DNA of 64,000 nt, taken from assembly GCA_016845305.1 (NCBI GenBank), contig JAERSW010000012.1, positions 1 through 64,000 of the forward strand. The letters are read 5' to 3'. Below are positions 19,199-31,700 of this stretch, in pieces (position 1 is the first letter of the stretch; the number at the start of each line of letters is the position of its first letter). The notes beneath the pieces were generated by a model. The model saw only the letters and a program-made list of their open reading frames with translations, was not told where the DNA came from and searched no databases. The translations under genes and the position numbers were made by a program. Origin of the DNA: Acidimicrobiales bacterium (GTDB taxonomy: Bacteria; Actinomycetota; Acidimicrobiia; Acidimicrobiales; MedAcidi-G1).

Positions 19199-20195
19199 GC
19201 ACGGGTCGATCGTGGTCGGCGGGCACGAGGTCCGTCCGGGCACCGCCGACCACTTCGAGTTGCCCATCGGGCGTCTGGTGACCGGCACCGACATGGCCCT
19301 GCCCGTCCGGGTGGTCCACGGCGCCGAGCCCGGTCCGACGGCGTGGCTGAACGCAGCCATCCACGGCGACGAGGTGGGGGGCGTGGAGGTCATCACCCGG
19401 GTGCTGGCCGGCCTGGACCCCGCCTTGCTGCGGGGCACCCTGTTGGCCGTCCCGGTGGTGAACGTGTGGGGGTTCGTGGGCGGCGACCGCTTCCTGCCCG
19501 ACCGCCGAGACCTGAACCGGTCGTTCCCCGGCTCGCCGACCGGGTCGCTGGCCGCCCAGATCGCCCACCTGTTCATGACCGAGGTGGTGGGCCGGTGCAG
19601 CGTGGGCATCGACCTGCACACGGCGTCCGACAACCGGGCCAACCTGCCCCAGGTCCGAGCCGACCTGGACGACCCCGAGACCCGCCGCCTGGCCGAGGCG
19701 TTCGGAGCGCCGGTCATGGTCCACGCCCGGAACCGGGCGGGCACCCTCCGGCAGGCGGCCACCCGTCGGGGAGCCACGGTGCTGCTCTACGAGGGCGGCG
19801 AGGCGTTGCGCTTCGACGCGGCGGCCATCTCGGCCGGGGTGGACGGGGTCCGCCGGGTGCTGGCCGCCATCGGAATGGTCGACGGCGGTGACCCACCGGC
19901 GGCCCCGCCGTGGGGAACGCGGTCGGTGGAGTCGCGGTCGACGACGTGGGTGCGCGCTGGACGCAGCGGGATCCTGCACCTGGCCGTCGACCTGGGCGAC
20001 CGGGTGGAGCGTCGACAGGCGCTGGGCACCATCGACGACGCCTTCGGCAACGCGGTGACCGCAGTGCGTGCCTCGAGGTCGGGCACCGTGATCGGGGTGA
20101 CCCGGTCGCCCCTGGTCAACCGCGGCGACGCCGTGGCGCACCTCGCCGAGATCGCCACCGCCCGGACGGCAGACGCCGATGCCGACGCCGACTGA
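19191..20195 (+). CDS. Succinylglutamate desuccinylase/aspartoacylase-family zinc hydrolase
   Basis: A 334-residue M14-like hydrolase of the AstE/AspA group, which cleaves amide bonds of acylated amino acids or short glutamyl tags. The zinc site is seen as NAAIHGDEVGG and GIDLHTAS, with a catalytic acid likely in LLYEGGE near residue 200. The C-terminal part (about 255-330) is a beta-rich domain with GILHLAVDLGDRV. An ATG overlapping the previous stop by eight bases is chosen; an alternative ATG at 19128 would overlap the previous gene by 71 bases. Together with the retropepsin-like and RimK-like genes it forms a recognisable three-part set. Confidence 0.8.
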   Translation: MVEHGSIVVGGHEVRPGTADHFELPIGRLVTGTDMALPVRVVHGAEPGPTAWLNAAIHGDEVGGVEVITRVLAGLDPALLRGTLLAVPVVNVWGFVGGDRFLPDRRDLNRSFPGSPTGSLAAQIAHLFMTEVVGRCSVGIDLHTASDNRANLPQVRADLDDPETRRLAEAFGAPVMVHARNRAGTLRQAATRRGATVLLYEGGEALRFDAAAISAGVDGVRRVLAAIGMVDGGDPPAAPPWGTRSVESRSTTWVRAGRSGILHLAVDLGDRVERRQALGTIDDAFGNAVTAVRASRSGTVIGVTRSPLVNRGDAVAHLAEIATARTADADADAD

Positions 20196-20288
20196 CCGAA
20201 TGCGGCCCGAGCACCAGAACGGGTTCTAGGGGTCGGAGGGCCGCGGGTAGATTGCCCGGGTCCTGCCACCGGGACGCCCGACCCCGCG

Positions 20289-22679
20289 ATGCGCCGCCAC
20301 CCGTTCCGCCTCCGTCCGCTGTCCGCCGCGGTGTCCGTCGCGCTCGTGGCCGGGCTGGTCGCCGTGTCGACGCCGCCGGCCGGTGCCCTGCAGACCACCT
20401 ACTCGACGCGCACTGCCGGTGCCGACCGGTACGCCACCTCGGCGGCGGCCGCACTTGATGCCTACTCGTCGGCCGACGCCGTCGTCCTGGTCAGCGGCGA
20501 GGAGGCCAACTTTCCCGACGGCCTGTCCGCCGCCGCGCTGGCCGGCACCGTCGGCGGACCCGTCGTCCTGACCGAACCGCACCGGCTGACGCCGACGGCG
20601 GCCATGGCCATCGGCGAGCTGCTCACCGCGCCGGCCACCGTCTACATCGTCGGCGGCACCGCGGCGGTGTCCGAGGCGGTGGCCACCGACATCCGGGGCC
20701 TGGACCTCACCGTGGAACGGATCTGGGGCGACGACCGGTACGCCACGGCCGTGGCCGTCGCCGAGAAGGTCGCCGCGCTGCGACCGCTGGGCAGCTACGA
20801 CGGCCAGAAGGCGGCCATCCTCGCCGCCGGCCGACAGTTCCCCGATGCGTTGGCCATCGGCGGCCTCGCCCATTCGCAGAAGATCCCCGTCCTGCTCGTC
20901 GACACCGCCCTGTCGACCGGCACCTCTGCCTTCCTGGACTCCGAGGCCCACGGCGTGCGCGAGGTCATCATCGTGGGCGGCACGGCGGCCGTCCCCGCCT
21001 CGGTCGCCACCGCCGTGCGGGCGCTGCGCAACTCGAGCTCAGCGCTGCAGGTCACCCGGGTGTCGGGCGCCAACCGGTACGCCACCGCCGTCGAGGTGGC
21101 CAAGCTCATCGAGAAGAGCACCACGATGGACGGCTTCGGCCACACCATCGACAACGTGGTGCTGGTCTCGGGCCGGACCCCCTGGGACGCCCTGACCGCG
21201 TCGGCACTCGTGAGCCGTGGCAGCCCGGCCGACGGCGACTTCCCGGCGGTGGGCAACGACAATTCGGTGCTGCTGCTCCACGACGGGGGCTGGCGGCTCA
21301 ACTCGGCCACCAAGGCCTACCTGGCCACCAAGGTCTCGCACTTCGAATCGGTGCGGGCCGTCGGCACCACGGCGTCGGTGTCGAACGACGCCCTCGCCGA
21401 CGCGAAGACGGCCATCACCAAGGCCACCCCGACCGTGTCGGCCAGCCCCGGCCTGGGCGTCACCACGGTCACCTTCTCGTTCTCCAAGAAGATCGACTGC
21501 ACGTCGTCGACGGCGGGGACTGACGGCACCGGCGGCGGCCTGAAGGCCAACTACCTGCTCAACAACTCGGCGCTCAGCGGCCACCACATCACCTGCGCCT
21601 CGTCGAAGAGGTCGGCGACGCTGACGTTGGGCTCCGCTCTGGCGGCCGGCGACCGGCTCACGGTGCTGCCCATCACCACCACGGCGGTGGCCGACGCCGA
21701 CGGGGTGGGCACGTCCACGTCGCAGACGGCCCGCTCCACCTTCGAGGTGGAGGGCGCCACGCCCACGTCGGGCGCCATGTACATCGGCTCGACGTCGGCG
21801 ACGGTCACCTTCGACATGGCCATCGCGATGGACGGCACCGAGGTGTCGGTGCGGGACGCCAACGGCAACGCCAACGCGGTGTCGTCGGTGACCGCCAACA
21901 CGAACAACCGGACGTGGCTGGTCACCATGACCGATGCGATCACGGCCGACGACACCATGACGGTGACCATCACCAACAAGCCGACGCTGACCGTCAACCC
22001 CACCTGGGACAAGACCAATGCCGCCCTGCAGTCGGCGAAGATCACGGCGACGACCTACACGGGTGCCTCGGCCACCCTGGACTCGGGCTCCGGCGACATC
22101 AAGGTGGCCTCGAAGGCCACGGGCGGCTACCCGGGCGAGCAGGCCGAGACGTGGACGGTCCAGCTCATCGAGGGCACGGCCACCACGTCGGTCACCGTGG
22201 ACACCGACGACGAGACGATCCTCATCATGAGCCCGATCGCCATGACGGCGTCGCGGCGGACGGCCTCGTCGCTGGTGTCGGTGATGAACGCCACGTCGTC
22301 GTTCTCGGCGCACTTCACCGCCAGCGTGGTCACCACCGGCACCATCGACGCCGTGCACCCCGTCACCACGCTCAGCGGCGGTCAGTCGGTGCACACCGTG
22401 AAGGTGACGATGTCCGAGCCGATGCTCCCGTCGACGTGGTCGACCGACGGGACGCCGAACACGAACACCGACGCCGATGCCGACGAGGTCGACGACGCCT
22501 CGACCACCAGCACCACCTCGGCCCACGACTGGTGGGCGGGCACCCTGACCGACACCATCACGGTGACGTCGCCCACCGAGACCCTGGTGAAGGGCACGTC
22601 GCTCTACAAGATCGCCACCACGGCCACCGACCTGGCCGGCAATGCCCGCACGCTCGCCTACGAGATCGCCATCTCCTGA
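20289..22679 (+). CDS. Secreted cell-wall-binding (CWB2) repeat protein
   Basis: A 796-residue exported protein. The signal peptide spans about residues 1-34 (AVSVALVAGLVAVSTPPAGA). Three cell-wall-binding type 2 repeats follow, recognisable by TAGADRYATSAAAALDA, GDDRYATAVAVAEKVA and GANRYATAVEVAKLI, each with a IVGGTAAVS-like strand. Residues about 385-796 are beta-rich, with Ig-like or SbsA-like segments (VTFDMAIAMDGTEVSVRD, VKVTMSEPMLPSTW, TDLAGNARTLAYE). CWB2 repeats anchor surface proteins to secondary wall polymers. No catalytic motif was found. It is convergent with the giant secreted protein gene, 39 bases apart. Confidence 0.85.
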   Translation: MRRHPFRLRPLSAAVSVALVAGLVAVSTPPAGALQTTYSTRTAGADRYATSAAAALDAYSSADAVVLVSGEEANFPDGLSAAALAGTVGGPVVLTEPHRLTPTAAMAIGELLTAPATVYIVGGTAAVSEAVATDIRGLDLTVERIWGDDRYATAVAVAEKVAALRPLGSYDGQKAAILAAGRQFPDALAIGGLAHSQKIPVLLVDTALSTGTSAFLDSEAHGVREVIIVGGTAAVPASVATAVRALRNSSSALQVTRVSGANRYATAVEVAKLIEKSTTMDGFGHTIDNVVLVSGRTPWDALTASALVSRGSPADGDFPAVGNDNSVLLLHDGGWRLNSATKAYLATKVSHFESVRAVGTTASVSNDALADAKTAITKATPTVSASPGLGVTTVTFSFSKKIDCTSSTAGTDGTGGGLKANYLLNNSALSGHHITCASSKRSATLTLGSALAAGDRLTVLPITTTAVADADGVGTSTSQTARSTFEVEGATPTSGAMYIGSTSATVTFDMAIAMDGTEVSVRDANGNANAVSSVTANTNNRTWLVTMTDAITADDTMTVTITNKPTLTVNPTWDKTNAALQSAKITATTYTGASATLDSGSGDIKVASKATGGYPGEQAETWTVQLIEGTATTSVTVDTDDETILIMSPIAMTASRRTASSLVSVMNATSSFSAHFTASVVTTGTIDAVHPVTTLSGGQSVHTVKVTMSEPMLPSTWSTDGTPNTNTDADADEVDDASTTSTTSAHDWWAGTLTDTITVTSPTETLVKGTSLYKIATTATDLAGNARTLAYEIAIS

Positions 22680-22699
22680 TCGGCGCCCGGCCCGGGCCA

Positions 22700-22712
22700 C
22701 CCCGTGCCGGGG
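22700..22712. terminator. Small hairpin between convergent surface-protein genes
   Basis: CCCCG/CGGGG arms with a three-base loop, next to the ten-base palindrome GGCCCGGGCC at 22689-22698, in the 39-base gap. Weak but correctly placed. Confidence 0.3.
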
Positions 22713-22718
22713 ACCCGG

Positions 22719-25700
22719 TCAGGAGACGAGGGTGAAGGTGCCGCTCACGCCGGAGACGCTGATGGTCACCTTGATCTTGGTCGGGTTGAACTGGCCCTGG
22801 ATCGAGCCGCCGACCTTGATGGGCGAGCAGCCGTCGCTCTTGGCGCCGACGGTGGCCGAGCCGTAGAAGGAGAACTGCGGCGAGGCCGTCTGGACCCTCA
22901 CCCACACCTCGTAGTCGGCGAAGGCGTAGATGTTCCAGCAGCCGAAGATCCAGCCCACCTGCGTCTGCCAGTGGTGCTGCCCCGAGCCGGCCGGCGATCG
23001 GGCGGTGATCGAGAAGTCGCCGTCACCCTCCACCCAGCCGTCCAGGCCGAACGACAGGCCGATCACGCTGAGGCTGCCCGAGAAGTCGACTCGGAAGTCC
23101 GACAGCGTGCAGTAGGTCGCGCCACCCACCGTGATCTCGCTGCACGACTGGCCCGAGGCCTTGGGCCGGATGTTCCCGAGTTTGACGGTCCCGTCTGCGT
23201 CCACGACGAGGGTGTCGAGGCTGCCGGAGAAGCCGCCGTAGTACCACGAGCCGGTGAACACCAGCTCGCCCTCGCCCGACAGCTGGGCACCGGTCACGCC
23301 GGCCTGGACCGACACGGTCGCCCGTAGGCCCTCGTTGCCGGGCACGTTCGACAGGCTGAACGAACCCGAACCGGTCAGTCCCGGCAGGGACAGCGACGCG
23401 TCGCCGGTCAGGGCGTACCGCACGCCGTCGCCCTCGTCGTAGAAGCTGCCGTCAAGCAGCACGGTGGCCACCGACAGCACGTCCGCGGTGAACGACAGGT
23501 CCATCGACCACGTCCCGTCGGTGTCGCGATCCAACGTGCCGCTGATGGACGCCGAGGCCAGCGGGGCGATGGTCAGGCTGCCCGCCGCGGTGGCGTCCAG
23601 GTTCCCGGTGGAGTCGAACGAGCCCGACACCGTCAGCGACCCCTGGACCGGGCCGAGGCTGAGCGTGCCGCTCACCTCGAGCGAGCCGTAGACCACTTGG
23701 GCCACGTCGCCGACCAGCTGCGTTCCGGCGACCGGATCACCGACGCCCTCCTGGAACACGGTGATGGACCGGAAGTCGGTGATGGCGTCCGGGTCGAAGA
23801 TCCGGAGGGTGAACGTCCGGTCCTCGACCACCGGTGCGACGGCGACCACGAACGCGTCGGCGGCGGTCACCACGCCCGACACGCCGTCGACCGGGTCGAG
23901 GACGTCGACGAACGAGAACTCGTAGTCACCCGGGGACGAGTCCAGTTCGGTGACGAGGCCCATCTCGACCGAGTACGCACCCGAGGCCAGCACGATGCTG
24001 TCGCACGGCCGACCGCTGGCGACCACGACGGCCTCGCCGGCCGGGTCGCCGCACGTGACGAGGTAGCCCGGATCCTCCGGCGGGACGAGGCCCGGTTGGA
24101 CGACGCTGAACGACCGCTCCCACCCGGTGTCCACGTCGTGGTCGACGGTGACGTCGACGGTGCGGTCGTCGCCGTACCAGACGTCGAGGGCGAGGCGCAC
24201 CGTCGACCCGTCGGTCATCGATCCCTCGACGCCGTAGGGGCCGTCGACGGCGTGTCCGGACGGGTTGTAGATCGACGGATGGGCGAGGACGAGGTCGACG
24301 ACCCGGTCGCCGCCGGGAACGTGCACCTCGTCGCACCGCTGGGTGCCGAAGCGGATGGTCCCGTGCTGGAGCACCTCGGCGCACCCGAGGGTGCCGGCAT
24401 CCGCGGCGGTGGTCGACACGGCATCGGCCTGGACGACGACCGCGATGTCGAGGGCCTGGTACCAGCCGTCCTCCTGATAGACGAGGCGGGCCCAGGTGGC
24501 CCGCTGTCCGTCGCCGGACCAGGCGTCGGAGCGCAGTTTGAGGGTCCGCGTGGCGCTGGTCCACGTCCCGACCAGCCAGTCGGCTCCGGTCTCGACCTCG
24601 ACGGTGGACTTCACGTCGCCCTGGCCGACGGTGTCGCCGTAGACGTCGGCGGGGAGGACCAGGTCGACGATGTCACCGCCCTTGCCGACGATCACGCCGT
24701 CGCACGACGAGCCGGACAGCGTGTAGGTGGTGATGGCCGCCTGGTGGGCACACGTGGCCGTCGACCACGAACCCCAGGTCAGCGCCCACGACGGCACCCC
24801 GCCGAACGAGACCTCGGGGCTCCCGCCGCCACAGTCCACCGACCCGGAGTCGAGGGCCTGGACGACCATGCGGGCCGTCGCCTGCACGGCGTCGCCGTCG
24901 AGCAGCTCGATGGTCAGGACCGCCGGCTCGCAGTCCTTGGTGCCGCCGTCGAGGTCGACGACGACCTCGAGCCCGGTCATGGAGAGGTCGACGTCGGCCG
25001 GCGCCACGCCGTCGGCCAGCTGGTCGGCGACCGGGGTGACGAGGCTGGCGTCGGATGCGTCGAGCCAGGCGTCGACGTCGTTGCCGTCGGCATCGACCAC
25101 CTCGACCTCGAGCACCTTGGGGTCGCCGGCCGCCCGGGTGGCCACCGCCACCTCGCCCTGTCCGGCCACGTACGCCGAGACCGGGACGAGGATCGCCCAG
25201 CAGCCCACGCTGCCCTCCTGCCCCGGTTCGGGGACCAGTAGGCCGGCCGCCTTGTCCCACGTGTCGCAGGCCAGCCCGGTCGGCGTCGCCCCGGCCCCGG
25301 TCGCCCCCACCCAGGCCGGATGCTCCACGTCGTCCAACCAGTCCGGGAGGACCGTCACGATCGGGGGCAGGCCGTCGCCCGACGCCGCCGCCTGCGCGGC
25401 CTCGTACTCGGCGGCCTTCTCGGCCGAGATGGTCGTCGAGGTGGCCGAATCGGCCTCGTCGGGGGTCTTGGACGCGGCCGTCGTGGTGGCCACGTTGCCC
25501 TCGGCGTCCTTGGTCGTGGTGGTCACCGCGCCGGCACGGGCCTCCTCCGGTGCAGTGGTCGTCGTCGTGGTGGTCGTCGTGGTGGTCGTCGTGGTCGTGG
25601 TCGCCGGCGCGGGAATGCTGATGGTGGGCTGGTTGGAGGTGGTCACCGTGTCGTCGGAGTGCAGGGCCCGGACCCGGTAGGTCAACTCGGATCCGGCCGG

Positions 25701-28700
25701 CACGCCGGTGTGCGTGTAGGAGGTCTCCGACGCCTTCAGGGTCCACGGCTGGCTCCACTGGGCCAGGCCGCCCTGCTGCCGGTGCTGCAGCTCGAAGCCC
25801 ATCAGCAGGCCGCCGCTGGAGTCGTCGAAGGTCCACGAGAGGTCCACGTCTCCGTCGTCGGTGACGGTGGCCGTCAGCTCGGGGGTGTCGTAGACGATCG
25901 TCGTGGTGGTCGTGGTGGACGTCGTGGCCCCACCGCTGCGCTGGTCAGGGAGCAGCAGGCCCGTGCCGGCGGCGACGGTCGTCGAGCTGCCCGGGATGGT
26001 CGAGAAGACCTCGTCGAGGACCTCGCCGACCGGGGAGTCCTTGGATTCGACCGGCGTCCAGTCCTGGCAGTCGGGCAGGGTCGGCTGGTCGGTCGACAGC
26101 GCGGCCCGGCCGAGGACCACGTTCCCGCTGGCCGCCACGATGCCGACGTTCAGGTTGGCCGCTGCGGTGAACCGGAAGTCGCCGGGCTGGGCGGTCACCG
26201 TGTCGCCGTCCCGGTTGGTGATGGTGATGTCGCCCGGGTTGCACCACACGACCTGGCCGGTGACGTCGCCGTTGAACGTCTCGCCGAGGTCGATGCGTCC
26301 CGTCAGTTGGAACTGGTGGGCGTCCATGGACCCGCTGACCGAGGCCAGCTCGTAGCCGCCCACCGCGGCCAGGCCGTCGAACGCCATGGACGGGAACCCG
26401 CCCCGCAGGTACTCGAAGTCGAACGACCCCTTCAGGTCGACCTCGCCGAGGTCCCAGTTGCCGGCGAACATGCCGGAGATCTCGTAGATGCCCTCCGAGT
26501 CGACATCCAGTCTCAGATGGGCGTCCAGCTCCGCGCCGAGGATCGTGGCCGTCCCGTCGACGTCCACGAAGAAGGTCAGGACCAGGGGCTCGACGAGGGC
26601 CTCGACGGTGACGTCCTGGATGTCGAGCAGGTCGGGGATGATCGGCAGGTTCGACGCCTCGGCCTGCAGCGCGAAGCGCGGCCCGTTCGGACCGTCCACG
26701 TCGATGGCCGCCCGGGCGTCGATGACCGACTGGCCGGCCGGGGTGGTGACGCGCATCCCGCCGGTGAAGTACAGGTGGGTGGCGAACGGGTCGGTGGGCG
26801 ACACGAACACGTCGAGGAAGGTCTGCTCGAACTCGAGCGGTCCGAGGCTGAACGAGTCGACGTTCACGTAGGCCTGCAGGCTCGGCGGGAGGAGCCCGAT
26901 GTCGAGCCGCACGTCGACCTGGTTGCCGAGGATGATGCCCGTGAAGCCCGCCTTCAGGCCGGGGTCGATGGTCAGGTTGTCGATGCTGCAGCCGTACGGG
27001 GCGACGGTGATCTCGGCGTAGTTGGCGATGAACGCCCCGCTGAACAGGTCGACGGCCTTCGGCAGCTCGCTGGGCGTCGACCCCTCGGGCGGTACCGAGC
27101 CGATCTTCACGCTGAGGCACGTCCCCGACACGCCGAAGCGGAACGCGCCGGCGATCTCGATGCCCTCGTCCATGCCGAACAGGTCGCGGATCAGGCCCGG
27201 CAGCTCGATCGACAACGCCATCCCCACCTCCGGCGTGGGGATCGGCGTGGACACGAAGTTGATCGAGATCTCGAACGCGGCGTAGTTGATGGTCAGGCCG
27301 GGGATGGCGAACGCGTTCGTCCACGGCATGACGTTCCCGAAGGCGTCCAGGCCGAGGCTGCCCGAGACGGTCAGGTTGCCGGTCGACGTGAACGCCACCG
27401 AGACCGAGAACGGGACCTCGTTGTCCTGGTCGGGGACCATCAGGCGGGCCTCGCCGAACACGCCGATGGAGACGTCGGCGAAGTTCACCACCGAGATCCG
27501 CAGGCCCAGGCTGTGGACCCGTAGTCCGTAGCCGCCGGCCTGGAACCACCAGGCGTCGGCCGGCAGCTGGATGGCCAGGTCGATCGTGATGTTGCCGGTC
27601 AGCAACTGCTTCACCGACGTCACGAACGGCGCCAGCGTGATGTCGACGCCGCCGAGGACCTCGCTGATGCCCGCCGGCATGGCCATGCTGGCGGCGAGCG
27701 TCGGATCGAGGGCGCCGACGTTGATGGTGGTGCCCGAGCCGGGCAGCTCGACGGTGGTGTCGTAGGTCGAGAAGACCACCAGGAGGTCGCTGAAGACCGG
27801 GCCGCCCTCGAAGATCTGCCAGTTCTCCACCCCGGCCTGGAGCAGCAGGCCCTGGCTGGTGACCGACAGGGAGGCGTTGATCTGGACGCCGAGGATGCTG
27901 ATGGCGCCGTCGATGAGGACGCCGACCCCACCACCGCCGGTGTCGTACCGGATGGTGAAGTTGGCCTCCAGCAGGCTGAAGCCGTCGAGGAGCTCGATCT
28001 CGCCGAGCGAGACGGTGATGGACCAGACGCCGTCCTCGTAGCCGCCGGAGATCTCCAGCTCCGGCAGCGTGATGCTGCCGATGGTCAGGTTCAACGTGCC
28101 GCCGATGCCGAAGATCGGGCTGCACGACCCCTCCGACGGACAGTCGAGGCCGATCTCCACGTACAGGTCGTCGAGGTCCACCCCGCTGGCCGGCGTCCAC
28201 GTCGACGTCGTCTCGAGGCGCAGGGCGGCGGCGAGGTCACCGTCGGTCCGCGACACCGAGCCGGTGACCTGGGCGGTGGGCAGGACGAGGCCGGGGATGG
28301 GCTCCCACGAGTCGCCGCCCTCGCCGTCGCCGAGGCTGGCCACGGCCTGGATCGACCAGTCGTCGGCGCCGCTGAACGACGCCGACGCGTCGATGCTCAA
28401 CGACACCCCGGGCAGGGTCACGGCCAGCGTGCCGTCGAGGTACGCGGACGTGTCGGCCACCGGCAGATCCGCCTCGTCGAGGCTGGTGATCCGCAGCGAC
28501 AGGCCCGACAGCGTGAACTGCGGGACGATGGTGATCGTCCCCGGCACGCCGACCGTCAGGTCCCAGCCCCACAGCCCGTCGCTTGACGCCCGGGTGAGCT
28601 GGCCCGACACGGTGAACGTGTCCGACGAGGCCGAGGCCCACAGCGAGACGGCACCGGAGGTGAAGTCGAGCGACCCGCCGACCAGTACCTCCTCGGGCAT

Positions 28701-31700
28701 GGACACCGCACCGCCGGTCAGGTTGGCCACCTGGTCGAGCACCGACGGCAGGCCCACCCGGGCCAGGATGCGCACCGAACCCGCGTTCAGGGCGGGCGCA
28801 CCGGCCTGCAGGGCCTTGAGCTGCGTGTCGTCGGGGACCCACGTGTACGCCGAGTCGGTGGCGAGCACCACCACCAGCTCGCCGGCCTCCAGCGACGGGC
28901 CGGCGTCGCCGAACGGGGCGAGGTCGGTGAGGCCGGCGGTCAGGATGGCCGTCGTGGACGAGAGCTCGATGCCCGCGCTCACCCCGGTGCCGAACACGGT
29001 GAGGGTGCCCTCGGCCGAGAGGCTCAGGGCCGAGTCGGCGACCTCCAGCGCCACCGTCACCTGGCTGAGCTCCACGCCGGCGGTCAGGGTGGCCGACTGG
29101 ATGGTGCCGGTCAGCGAGGCGGTGCCGGCGGCGACGTCCAGCGACCCGGTGAGCTTCCCGTTGGCGGTCACCCCGCCGGCGTCGATGCGGAACTTCGTCC
29201 GGAAGCCGGCCGTCACGTTGCACGAGCCGGCCTCGGGGCAGGTCAGGCCGACGGTGGCCTCGAGGTCGTGGAGGGTGACCAGGCCGCCGCCGAACACGAT
29301 GTCGTCGGCCGACAGGGTCAGGTCACCGGACCAGTCGGTGCCCGACCGGGTGAGCGAACCGCTGAGCTCCAGCTCGGTCAGGTCCAGGCCGGGGACGGGA
29401 CTCAGGTCGGGCAGGGTGCCGGTGGCCGTGATGCCCTGCTCGGTCGCGCTGTAGGCCACGCCGATCTCCACGGTGAACGGCACGTCGAACAGGTCGACGT
29501 CGAGCGTGCCCGTCCCGGTGAAGGACACGTCGTCACCGCTGGAGAAGCTGGCGTCCAGCTCGAAGGTGGCCGTGACGCCGTCGACGAGGGGCAGGTCGAC
29601 CAGGTCGAGCGACAGGTCGAGGGTCCCGTCGACGAGCGATCCCCAGCCGACGATGCCGGGCGGCGCGTCCGGGTCGCCGGATTCGTCCACGCCGTCGATC
29701 TCGATGGCGGCCAGCGCACCCCCCTGCAGGTGGATGGAGGCGTCCACCGTCCAGTCGCCGATGCCGAGCAGGTTCGACAGGGTCGCCCCGATGGTCCCGG
29801 TGAGGGTTCCGTCCAGGGAGCCCATCTCGGTGGCCGACTCGAAGGGCAGGAAGAGCTGGACGTCGTCGACGTTCATGCTGGACGTCAGCAGCCACGAGGG
29901 CGTGGCGATCAGGCCGGACCGCACCGCGAAGCCGAACCGGTCGATGCGGGCGGTGACGTTGGTGAAGGTCATGCCGGCGTAGGTGAACGACTTGCCGGTC
30001 ACCCAGATCTCGCTGCCGTTGGCGCACGAGGCCACCGCGGCGGCCAGCTCGGTACCGACCTCCAGGCCGGTCAGGACGTCCTCGACCGAGTCGCCGATGG
30101 TGGACAGCGACGAGCAGAAGTTCGGGACCGGCGCGGCGGCGGGCACCACGATGGGCACGTCGCGGACCCGGACGGCGCCCGAGGCGTTCTTGGCCGTCAC
30201 GATCAGGGTGCCGCGGGTGGCCTCCGAGCCGGCGGTGAGCATCGTCTTGACGTCGGTGGTGCTGGACAGCGACAGGCCGGTGCCCTCCACGGCGAACGTG
30301 ATGGACGCCCCCGAGGTGGCCTCGGCGTAGACGTCGAGACGCCCGTCCGGGGCCAGCACGATGGGGGTGCCGTCGTTGGCGGCGTCCACGACGAGGTCCG
30401 GCTGCTGGGTGGCGGCCGGCGTGCTGCCGCCGGCCTTGACGACGACGGTGAGGGTGTCGGTGGCGGTCCGACCGCCGGCGGTGACGGTCACCTTCAGCAC
30501 GGCGGTACCGGCCGTGTTCGGCGCGGTGACCGACAGCTTCGGACCGGTGGTGGCCGACACCGACGAGGCGAAGGTGGTCCCACCGGCCATCGAGGACGAG
30601 GCGTCGTGGACCGACCACGACCAGGCCAGGGTGCCCGGTCCGGAGCCGGCGGCCAGGACCTTGAGCGCCGCGCCGGGGGCGACGGTCAGCACCTTGGCGC
30701 CGAAGGCGTTGGCGTCGACGGCGACGTCGGCGTTGCGCCGGACCCACGCGTTGGGGGCCGGAGCGCCGCCCTTGCCGACGGTGGGTTCGTCCGGCGTGAG
30801 GCCGTCGACGGTGATCGGGTTCCAGGTGCCGGGCGCGGCGGTGGTCGTCGGGACGGTGGTGGTCGAGCTGGTCGAGGTCGTCGAGGTGGACGTGGTGCTG
30901 GACGAGGTGGTGCTCGTGGTCGTGGCCGCGCCGGACCCGGTGACCTCGATGACCACCGTGTCCGAGAGGCTGAAGGTGCCGTTGGTCCACGAGGCTCCGA
31001 CCTGGAAGGCGTGGTCGCCGGCGGCCAGGTCGGCCAGCACGTGCGACGTGGCGGCGGCGTCGAGGCTGGCCGCCTGCGTCCACGCTCCGTCGGGGGGCTG
31101 GTGGGCGATGGAGATCCCGGTGAGGTCGGTGGCGTCGGACAGCGTCCAGTTGAGCGTGGCGTCGACGCCCGTCACGACAACGCTCAGGACCGGGGCCGGT
31201 CCGGGCGGCAGGGTCGTCGTGGTGGTGGTCGTGGTCGTGGTGGTCGTCGGGGGGAGGACGTCGACGACCACGACGTCGGAGTAGGCGGTCTGGGCGCCGG
31301 CCACGACCTGCACCCGGTACTGGTGGGAACCGGTGGCCACGTCGACGTCGGTCCACGTGGTGACGGCCGGACCCAGCGACGCGACCTCCTGCCACCCGCC
31401 GACGCCGCTGAGGCGTTCCACCCGGTGGGCGGTCAGGCCGTCGTCGGCCACCAGCGTCCACGAGAGGTCCACGTCGTCGTCGCCGACGATGGTGGCCGTC
31501 AGCGTCGGTCCCGCCGGTGGCGCCGCGGTGGTGGTCGTGGGTGGGGTGGTCGTGGTGGTCGCACCGGGCACCGTGGTGGTGGGCGACGCGCCGGCGAGAG
31601 TGGTCGTCGTGACGGCGGGCGTCGGCACGGTCACGACGACGACGTCCGAGGGGCTGACCTCGTCGCCGTACTCCGCCACGACCCGGAGGACGTGGGTCCC

